A stretch of 64,000 nt of DNA from Culex pipiens pallens (taxonomy: Eukaryota > Arthropoda > Insecta > Diptera > Culicidae). Position 1 is the first letter of the stretch, and every line of letters begins with the position of its first letter. The notes beneath the pieces were generated by a model. It searched no databases and was not told the origin of the DNA. It worked only from the letters and a program-made list of their open reading frames with translations. The stretch is taken from assembly GCF_016801865.2 (NCBI RefSeq), contig NC_068938.1, forward strand, positions 27,107,740 to 27,171,739, in the 5' to 3' direction. A program made the position numbers and the translations under genes. Below, piece after piece: positions 56,505-64,000 of the stretch.

Positions 56505-58740
56505 CATTAAACAAGAAACAACACAAATAAGAGAAGTAAAGTTTTTCATCGAACAAAATTTGCTTAAAATGACCACGACAAAAATGAAAATTCTCGAAAA
56601 ACAATTTGGGCAGTGGGGGGTTAAATTGCGATAAGTTAAAGTTACTCATTAATAATTTAAACGAATTAAGAAGCTAAGCTAGCTCACCAAATAAAATTCA
56701 GCACTTTAACGGAATGCGAAAAGATAAATTTGAAACAGAAATCGAAATTTCTTATCCGCCAAGAAGATAACAATGTAGCTAGCTCAACCAGGTCCTGTTG
56801 ACTTGTTGACTCGTTTAAGAGCAATTATAATCTCTCCAAGAAAGCGGTGAGAGCCGACACTACTGAGGAGAACACTTACAGATAGCTACATTCTGATTCT
56901 TGGGGTTTGAGAGCGTAAACATTCTAGATTGATCTTGACAGTGTGATGGCGAGACATGACAAATTGTTTAGCATTACATTGAAGAAATGGTTATTAGGAT
57001 ATATATTTGAAAATGAATTGATTTAAATTTTTACAGATTTAAAAAAAGTCGTAGAATCTGTTTGCTTATATTTTTCTCACTTCTCGCTTCATCAAACTTT
57101 TCGCTCTAAACCTGGCCCACACACAAAAAAAAAAACAAGAATCAGTCCCAACGCGCCTAAACCTTGTTTTTCTCTCACCAGCCACTAGTATCCAAAGCCT
57201 AGTAAGTACCACTAAGCGCTCGGTGACTTGGAGCGCGGATAAACGAGATGAGGAGGAGAAAAAATCCGCCGCCACAAAATCTAACCCACAAGCCACGCGT
57301 AAACACATGTGCTGTTGAATGCTGATTCAAACGAGTAAAAAATCCAAGGCCACACGCGACATGCCGGAGTTCAGCAACCGGTTCTTCGAAACTAAACCGT
57401 TTGTGGACTTTGCTAGTTGGTGTGATTAGAAGAATTTTCTGCGCGGTTCGCGCCAAGTGTGCGGTTCGTCGTCTGGCGTCCAGTCAAGTCACCTGCGGGA
57501 GGTGCTGTTTTGGCGATAGGCTGATGGAAATTTGCATAAATGGCGGGTTGGAGTTGTGGAAATTTTTACTAGTTTTGGACCTTCTTGAAGAACTGGGAAC
57601 GAAATCAAAACTCTTCTTGGTGACCCCAAAGTGACGAACCTGTTTTTACTTGTTTTTCCATCGAACTGTCGATAATCTCAAAAACGTGTCACATTTCAAG
57701 ACCAGCGGGTCAAAAGTGATGGCGTGCGTGTTATTTTTTTTTGTGCCGTAGTAGATATACTAAGTAACTGGAGGAACAAAAGAAAGGCTCGTTTTTTTGG
57801 TCTGAAGAAGGTCGCCACCGGAATCAATCAACAGTTATGACTGTTCGTCTAGCTCTGGTAAAAAATATGACCTTTAACTCATTTGCTGAGGGCAACCGGC
57901 CCGGGGATGGTGGCAGGACTGGTTCGTCGTGCACGGTAGATACCGATCGAGGCATTGGACACCGGTAAATCCGTTGAAGAACTGGTAGAAAAAAAACAGA
58001 TCCTTCATTAATCCGTTAATTTCATGCTGGCCTGCACGGAAAACTTATCTGACCAACTATCCGTCTTCGGCAATTAATAATCAATTAATAATTTATTATT
58101 TATTTTGAAAACATATTTCTATGGACAGCTATTCACATTGTATGAAAATTTACACTGACGAAGGAATTATGCAAAAATCCAGTACATATTTGAAAAATGA
58201 AATTATTTACAGAAAATTTCCCCATTTTTTTAAAGTGCATATTTTTCTAAATTTTAAGAACAATTTCGATTTAAATTTTATGAAAAATTCAACTTGGCAG
58301 ATTTCAAAACAGTTGAAATCAAACTTCCGTGCAATATCTCCCCACAGCCTCTTGGCCGGTACCGATTAGTGGTGGCGAAGAACTTCACGGCCAACAGCAG
58401 TACCAGCAGCATCACCAACAAACAACAATCTTGTTAATGAGATAACCAGCAGAAGCACCAACTGGACAATGAAGCTTCTCTAGGGGGGGAGGTACACCTT
58501 GGCCGGCCATCATCGTCGGATGTCCGATCATAATGAAAGTGGTGGCAATGACGGAGGAGGAGAAGATCTTCGAGAAGTTAAGTGTAGTGAGATTTGGCTC
58601 GTACCTTGGAGCAGGCCCAATGTCAATGGGAAAGCTACTAAACGAAAATGCATTGAAGCAGTGTTCGGTCTTTTTTGGAGGCTGGCACCGCCGCTGGTGA
58701 TTTATGTGTGTTTTTGAGTGGATTAGCCCAAGGATGCAGC
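56505..58740. other. Intergenic DNA, no gene assigned
   Basis: A GC-balanced segment at 57,060-57,960 has short frames on both strands. Near 58,531-58,700 a plus frame reads MKVVAMTEEEKIFEK and continues for 56 codons; it has protein-like composition but no recognised family and no splice evidence. Confidence 0.35.
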
Positions 58741-58750
58741 GGCGGTTTCA

Positions 58751-58800
58751 ATGGTGAAGTTCAAGTTTGCTCTGGCGGCGGTCTGTTTGCTTTTATTGCC
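58751..58800 (+). CDS. Candidate first exon encoding a signal peptide
   Basis: ATG GTG AAG begins a 17-codon frame, MVKFKFALAAVCLLLLP, which has the form of an insect secretory signal peptide. It ends at a TAA that overlaps a possible donor (GCC|GTAAAC at 58,800/58,801). If spliced, the rest of the protein would lie downstream; no acceptor or second exon could be identified. It may equally be chance or a gene relic. Confidence 0.22.
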
Positions 58801-59039
58801 GTAAACAGTTTTTTTTATATTCATACTGGAATAAACCTGCTGACGTACACATATATTTTTTAAGTGACATGATTCATAGTCAATCAAAACGTGGTTTGTT
58901 CAATGATGCAGGAGCATTAATAAATCACATTTTGTGTTCATGGCTAACATAAACGCAAAAAATATTAAATTCAGGCTGAAGGTTAAGTTATTTTTGGCAA
59001 ACATTACTGAACGATTGAAACCACCAAATTTTTGTTATT

Positions 59040-59440
59040 CATCAGAGAAAAATGGAAAAAAATTGGGAAATTGGACAATATTTTCGCTTTGAACCATTCA
59101 CCCCGAATTCTCGAAATGGATTTCATTTGTTTTTTTTTTTTTTTTTTTTGTATGACTCCAACTTTGTGGGGTACATACAAGTATCCATACAATTTTGGCA
59201 TCTATCCATACAAAATTGGTACGTAAGTGTTCGAAAATATGTATCTTATGACGGAATTATCTGATTGGTTTGGTGTATTAGGCCAAGTTGTAGGCTTTGA
59301 TGAGGACTATTCAGAAAAAAGGATACACGGATACCGATTTTAAAACTCAATTTATTGTTTGATATGTTTAAGGAGACAAAAAAATGCAACTTTTGAGTCA
59401 TAGAAAAGTACGGCGAAAATTTTGCGGCTGATTAACGTTT
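59040..59440 (+). repeat. Degenerate element A/B terminal fragment
   Basis: Contains GATTTCATTTG, a T run at 59,129-59,149, ACTTTGTGGGG and TCCATACAAAATTGG landmarks near the family's terminus, then the AGGATACACGG section. Confidence 0.5.
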
Positions 59441-59799
59441 ATTTTAAATTTTGTTTTTTTAAAATAAAAAATTTGGAATTATCTCTAGCATTTTAAAATA
59501 TTCAATATTAAGCCAATCTGAAATCTTAGAGTTGACTATCTGAAATTTTTACGAATGTTTTTTTTAATTCGCTTTATTTCAGCAATCAGATGTCCACTCT
59601 TCAATATCTCTTGTCACAATTGGCTTTATCTTGAAAACGGTAAACTTTATCAAAAAATACGTTTAATACTTTTTGATTGCAAATTTTATTTGGTTGAGTT
59701 AATTTTTTTTAAAAACCTATAAAAAAATTACAAGAAACAAATGTTTTTTGGAAACATCATTTTCGCTAAAAAAAATTGATGGAAAAATGGACAAAATCG

Positions 59800-60240
59800 T
59801 AGTTTATGCAACAAGTTGCAAAAAGAAAAATTTTTCAGCACGAGTTGTACATTTATCCAACGAGGTTTACCGAGTTGGATAAATACGGCGAGTGCTGAAA
59901 AAATCATGTTTTGCAACGAGTTGCTTACAACATTTTTTGCAATTCCTAAAAACGCTTTTCTAATGGAATTTTATGTTAAACATTCATGTGTTTAGTAAAT
60001 TTATCGCTCAAAACAAAAAAATATTGAAAAATGATACTTTTCGATACTAGTGTTGAAAAGTTCAACTTTTCAGCACCCATTTCAGTGCTGAAAAGTAGAA
60101 CTTTTCAGCACTGTTATTGAAAGGTATTAATTTTCCATTCTGTTATTTTTGGTAGGAAAAAGTAGGCCGTTTCGTTCCTCCAGAAGAACAGGAAAAGTTG
60201 ACAGTTTCACAGTGGAATTGCAAAAAGATATTTTTCTAGC
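59800..60240 (+). repeat. Longest copy of dispersed repeat family R
   Basis: Starts with an imperfect hairpin (59,808-59,932) in which TTTATCCAACGAG pairs with GAGTTGGATAAA and AAATTTTTCAGCA pairs with TGCTGAAAAAAT. It continues through paired TTTTCAGCA/TGCTGAAAA motifs to GGAATTGCAAAAA. Other fragments are at 2,077, 9,537, 37,795 and 49,785. Confidence 0.65.
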
Positions 60241-60547
60241 ACCATTTTTTTCCACAAACTGATAAGAAAATTTCATCAAAGATTTTTGAATGCTGCTATA
60301 ACGGTACCAACCTGGGTGATGAATAGAGGGAATGCGTAACGTGATTTTCGAATGATCCCACTTTGTTTACATCTACAATGTAGGAGGCTGTTCAAGCACA
60401 AGCATGACTTTTTTCTTACTGGTGAATGAGCTGTTTTATAATCAGTATATATAGTATGTGTTTAATTTTATCTAGTTTTGGTATTTTTTTATTTTTTTGC
60501 TAAAAAATTGTCGGGTTTCGATCGGTTAGAAGATTTTTTTCTTTTTT

Positions 60548-60712
60548 ATGGATGACGAAGAACTGCGGCGAGAGTTTTATTCTGTGTCTCTGGCTGATTT
60601 TGGAATGCTGCAGCTCTTCCTGGTCCAGCGAAAAAACATCGCTAATTCCAAGCTAATTCTAGCGAAGCTGACCCAACAAGCAGAGAAGATTTTTACTAAA
60701 CCAGGTATTTGA
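60548..60712 (+). CDS. Candidate small protein or first exon (54 codons)
   Basis: The frame MDDEELRREFYSVSLADFGM onward is charged and helix-like, with a GC-richer composition than its flanks. It ends IFTKPGI at a TGA. A possible splice donor (CCAG|GTATTT at 60,704/60,705) lies just before the stop. A TATATATAG stretch lies about 105 nt upstream and AATAAA 13 nt after the stop. No family recognised; it could be a short protein, the first exon of a longer gene, or a transposon remnant. Confidence 0.33.
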   Translation: MDDEELRREFYSVSLADFGMLQLFLVQRKNIANSKLILAKLTQQAEKIFTKPGI

Positions 60713-60784
60713 ACGGAATCAAACAATAAAGACAGCTTCTGGATGGATACAACCGCATCGAATCCATAAACAACTTCCATTCAT

Positions 60785-61370
60785 TATTATAAAAAAATGA
60801 CGATCTCCCTTCAACTATCATAAGATTTCATGACCAACTCCAGGTCCTCAGAAGACACACATTTTTCATTCTTGAAAAAAAAAATTAATGATCGATAACA
60901 ATACTCTCTACTTTTGGCGAGCAGTAAATTGGTTCCACTTTGACAGTTCAAAATTGAGGCCGTTTTGCGAACCACTATTCAGCACCCAGGTACCAACCAA
61001 TGACACAACATGGCTTTTGATCACATTATAGGGAAGGCCCCTAAAATGTTTGAGCCAAAAAAAAAAAATATACAAGATATAAAAATGTATGAAATCGATT
61101 GATTTCACTGTCAAATTTAAAACGTTTTATTTATTTTTTCAATTCATCTTTTTCCTGTTAATGATAAAATCATAGCTTTTTTTTGTTTTGTTTTGGACTT
61201 TCAAAATCGGACAATAAGTTGCTGAAATACAGCCAAGAAAACAAATAGGTAAAATAAAGTTTTTCCAAGTGACATTCAATTGAACTCTTTGATGATAGCC
61301 CAGCAACTATTTGTCAGAGTCTCATTTTTAAAAATCAAAACATTTGTTAAATTTTCCATTCAAATTTGGC
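60785..61370. other. Intergenic and degenerate repeat DNA
   Basis: A short piece at 61,010-61,110 resembles the element A/B terminus (AATGACACAA, GGGAAGGCCCC). Otherwise nothing recognised. Confidence 0.4.
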
Positions 61371-62580
61371 AGCTGTTCATACGAACATGATGTATGAAAA
61401 TTAAAAAAAAATATCTCTTGAAGGATTTTTTTTATCGATTTGGTAACATTGGCAAAGTTGTAGAAAAAATCTATGACTTTTTATTTCACTTTTTGTCACT
61501 AAAACTTGATTTGCTAAAAAAAAATCTAGTTTTGTTTTTTTTTTTGTTTTTGGGGTTATCATAAACCAACTTTCCAGAAATTTACTGGATGCTCCAAAAA
61601 TCTCTGACCTAGTTTTTGAATTTTGAAACAATACTGATTCTTTCAATAAATCGAAATATTGGTTGCAAAAATTTTTCAACTTAATTTTTTGATTCAAAAT
61701 ATATTTGCAATTTAAAAGTAGTTTAGAGATATTTGGATAAAATGCACTGTCTCGTGGGTCTCGTGGCGCAGGGGTAGCGGCTTCGGCTGCCGATCCCGAT
61801 GATGCTATGAGACGCGGGTTCGATTCCCGCCTTATCCACTGAGCTTCTATCGGATGGTGAAGTAAAACGTCGGTCCCGGTTTCTCCTGTCTCGTCAGAGG
61901 CGCTGGAGCAGAAATCCCACGTTAGAGGAAGGCCATGCCCCGGGGGGCGTAGTGCCAATAGTTTCGTTTTCGTTTTCGCACTGTTCTCAAGATAAAGCCA
62001 TTTTCAGACAAGTTTTTTTTTAAAATGGTCGCATCTGTTTCGAATCTACCTTGTTGGAGGTGATTCTTGACATCCTTCCGGATCTAATGCAACAAGAATC
62101 ATTCAAATCGGTTGAGTTTTTGTCGAGATACAGCCGGTTGAAGTTGCATTTCCAACTTTGTTGATCCCCTTGGTGCTTCGCGTATGTTTTGACTCCGTTG
62201 GTGCTACAAGTGTTTAGTTCCCCTAAAACATACATAAAAAATAAAAAGAGTTTTTTTGTAAATCAAGTTTTAGTACAAAAATTGAAATTTTAAATCATAA
62301 AAAAAAATTTTACGTGCATCATTTTTTAGTGCAGTCCTTATCCATACCTACAACTTTGTCGAAGAAACCAAATCGATCAAAAAAATCCTTCAAAAGATAC
62401 AGATTTTTGAATTATCATATCGCATTTTTGTATAGACAGCTATCAAATTTGTATGGAAAATTATATGAACAGACTATAATGCAAAATGGCATCATTAGGC
62501 ATGCCAAAGGCACCAAAACAGTTATAGCTGGATTAAAAAATACAAAAAAAATCGAACAATCGAAACCATAAAGAATTGCT
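61370..62580 (-). repeat. Degenerate element A/B family copy interrupted by a SINE
   Basis: 61,370-61,743 and 61,985-62,580 carry family landmarks (GGCAGCTGTTCATACGAAC, GTTTTAGTACAAAAA, CAACTTTGTCGAAGA). The right end AAGAATTGCT is diverged. The SINE at 61,751 lies within it. Confidence 0.5.
61751..61977 (+). mobile_element. 227-bp tRNA-derived SINE (TSD GCACTGT)
   Basis: The tRNA-like head has box A TGGCGCAGGGGTAGCGG and box B GGGTTCGATTCCC. A tRNA-unrelated body (CGTCGGTCCCGGTTTCTCCT region) follows, then GTGCCAATAG and a (TTTTCG)n tail. GCACTGT flanks both sides (61,744-61,750 and 61,978-61,984). Mobilisation would need a LINE partner in trans. The 185-codon minus frame over it is a shadow. 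Confidence 0.88.
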
Positions 62581-62719
62581 AAAGATTGCTATAATTTGAA
62601 AATGATGCAAAAATATTCTTTTTTTTTCCGAAACATAAAACACTAAAACATTAAAATAATCCATTCTAGCAAAAACAAAAAAAGATTGCTTTTGCAAAAA
62701 TAGAGATCTATTTTACGAT

Positions 62720-62930
62720 AACGGAGCACATCAACCAGAGCTTTAGCATCAAAATTTTGTTGCAGACATTGTAGTATCTTAAATACTACAGGAGCAACCG
62801 ATATAATTTGTTATCATCCCCTAAAATATAGTCTCTAACATAATTTACTACAAAGTTTGATTATTTAAACAATTTTGGAATAAGAAGACAACAACTGCCT
62901 TTGTTGTTGTGCACCCTTAAAATCTGGAGC
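62720..62930 (+). repeat. Second copy of the dispersed repeat at 4,915-5,150
   Basis: Same ACATCAACCAGAGCTTT start and GTGCACCCTTAAAA end. Confidence 0.6.
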
Positions 62931-62949
62931 TCAATATTTTGTTGGAAAA

Positions 62950-63424
62950 AATGTAATGTAATGTAATGTCAAAAATTCATAACTCGGTCAAAGATTTTTG
63001 TACAACTTGGAAATTTCTGAAAAGTTGGCGTTTTATGTCCTCTAAAACATATCAAAAAATAAAAAAAAATTAAAAATAGTGTTTTTTTGCAAATCAAGTT
63101 TTAGTGACAAAAAGTTAAATAAAAAATCACCAAATTTGTTTTACCGTGTAACATTTTTTTCAGTGCAGTCCATACCCACACCTACAACTTTGCCCAAGAC
63201 ACTAAATCGATCAAAAAATTCCTTTAAAAGATACAGATTTTTGAATTTTCATGCATCATTTTTGTATGGACAGCTGCCAAATTTGTATGGAAAATTATAT
63301 GGACAAAATAATGATGCAGAATGGCTTCTTTGGGCATACCAAATTCACCAAAAAAGTTTCAGCCGCTTTAAAAAATACAAAAAAAAAATTTAAGAAAAAA
63401 GACCGATTCCGTAGAGAATTGCTC
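62950..63424 (+). repeat. Element A/B family right-end fragment
   Basis: Runs from the TTTTATGTCCTCTAAAACAT landmark through TTTGTATGGACAGCTGCC to the family terminus CGTAGAGAATTGCTC, ending at 63,424. The other arm is absent. Confidence 0.6.
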
Positions 63425-63429
63425 ACGTT

Positions 63430-64000
63430 AATTATCATGCTTTTTTTTAAAAGATATCTCCGCTAAAACAGATCGTTAAGAAAGATTACTTATAATGAAA
63501 TAAAATAGAAAATCTGAATAAAAATTGTATTTAAATGGCTGATAACTACAAACCATAACATTGTTGACTGAGGTTAGTTCTGACGCACTTGACCGACTAA
63601 TTAAAACAAACACTTTGTTTCAACGGCGTGCGCGTTTGCCGGAAGCTTTCCTCGGGTCATAACATCCACGTTTTCCTTAACCACCCACGGTCGATTGAAA
63701 TCGAAATCGCCTAAGTCAATTAAACCGTTACAGCTTAATCGCATTCTCATCCCTTTGCGAAAAAAAAACTCAGCAAATTTGCCGGTCTCGGCGCGTCGTC
63801 ACGCCTGAGTGCTCTCCGTGTCAAGGTCTGACCTGCCCGTAACGAGTACCGGCGAGTACCGTAATGAGAGGAAAAATTTGATAAATGCATCGACTCTCTC
63901 TCTCTAGACTGCAGTTGTGGAAAATTGAAAATGGAAATTAGCCCCAGAAGCTGACCTGGAACACGACTACAGCGGCGACGCAACAAGCAAATAAGCAGGC
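63430..64000. other. Intergenic DNA at the window edge
   Basis: GC-balanced from 63,560, with a CT run near 63,894-63,907. No gene recognised; the 79-codon minus frame has no domain. Confidence 0.4.

Noticed and set aside
61751..61840. Possible tRNA gene (box A and box B well formed)
   Set aside because: It is the head of a SINE with body, tail and TSD; a diverged copy recurs at 29,163.
61401..61958. 185-codon minus frame and the 104-codon minus frame at 29,078-29,392 with a shared peptide
   Set aside because: The shared part is the antisense of the tRNA-derived SINE in both places.

Overview
The window looks like a gene-poor, repeat-rich stretch of an insect nuclear genome, most likely a culicine mosquito and probably Culex. 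The reasons are short introns of about 56 nt with GT..AG ends, AT-rich intergenic DNA full of MITE-like and foldback DNA transposons, tRNA-derived SINEs (one with two tRNA-like modules, a design described for Culex), and a secreted protein with valine/proline repeats of the cuticle-protein kind. The genus is inferred; no sequence search was possible.

Host genes are few. A secreted PYPV-repeat protein gene at 9.8-10.4 kb (minus), followed by tRNA-Asp(GTC) and tRNA-Arg(TCG), is repeated in mirror image at 16.25-17.76 kb (tRNA-Arg, tRNA-Asp, then the protein gene on plus). The two 1.5-kb arms form an inverted duplication around a 4.9-kb spacer. One further intact gene, for an unrecognised membrane protein, lies at 36.4-37.1 kb. 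Single tRNA-Glu(CTC) and tRNA-Gln(CTG) genes lie at 39.1 and 40.9 kb. Two weak exon candidates are at 58.75 and 60.55 kb.

Most of the rest is mobile or repetitive DNA. Several insertions can be delimited to the base by target-site duplications (TSDs). These are a 2,065-bp hAT-type element (51,886-53,950, 8-bp TSD) with a 1.35-kb palindromic element nested in it, two 1.75-kb long-inverted-repeat elements (18,653-20,390 and 33,576-35,352, 4-bp TSDs), a PIF/Harbinger-like MITE (37,254-37,413, TAA), a pogo/Tc1-like MITE (47,596-47,774, TA), and three SINE copies (29,163, 48,002 and 61,751). A 2.2-kb element at 24.2-26.4 kb contains eleven tandem 164-bp units. Short-period satellites are (CAAAAA)n at 8.8-9.5 and 42.7-43.9 kb, (TGTTTTA)n at 43.9-44.6 kb and (GTTAAAA)n at 35.35-35.77 kb. 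A 2.1-kb tract at 7.4-9.5 kb contains only A and C apart from three G.

The remaining intergenic stretches show no convincing genes. Nearly all the long open frames there are low-complexity translations, antisense shadows of the repeat-protein genes, or frames through repeats. No CRISPR array, bacterial operon, rRNA gene or recognisable intact transposase was seen.
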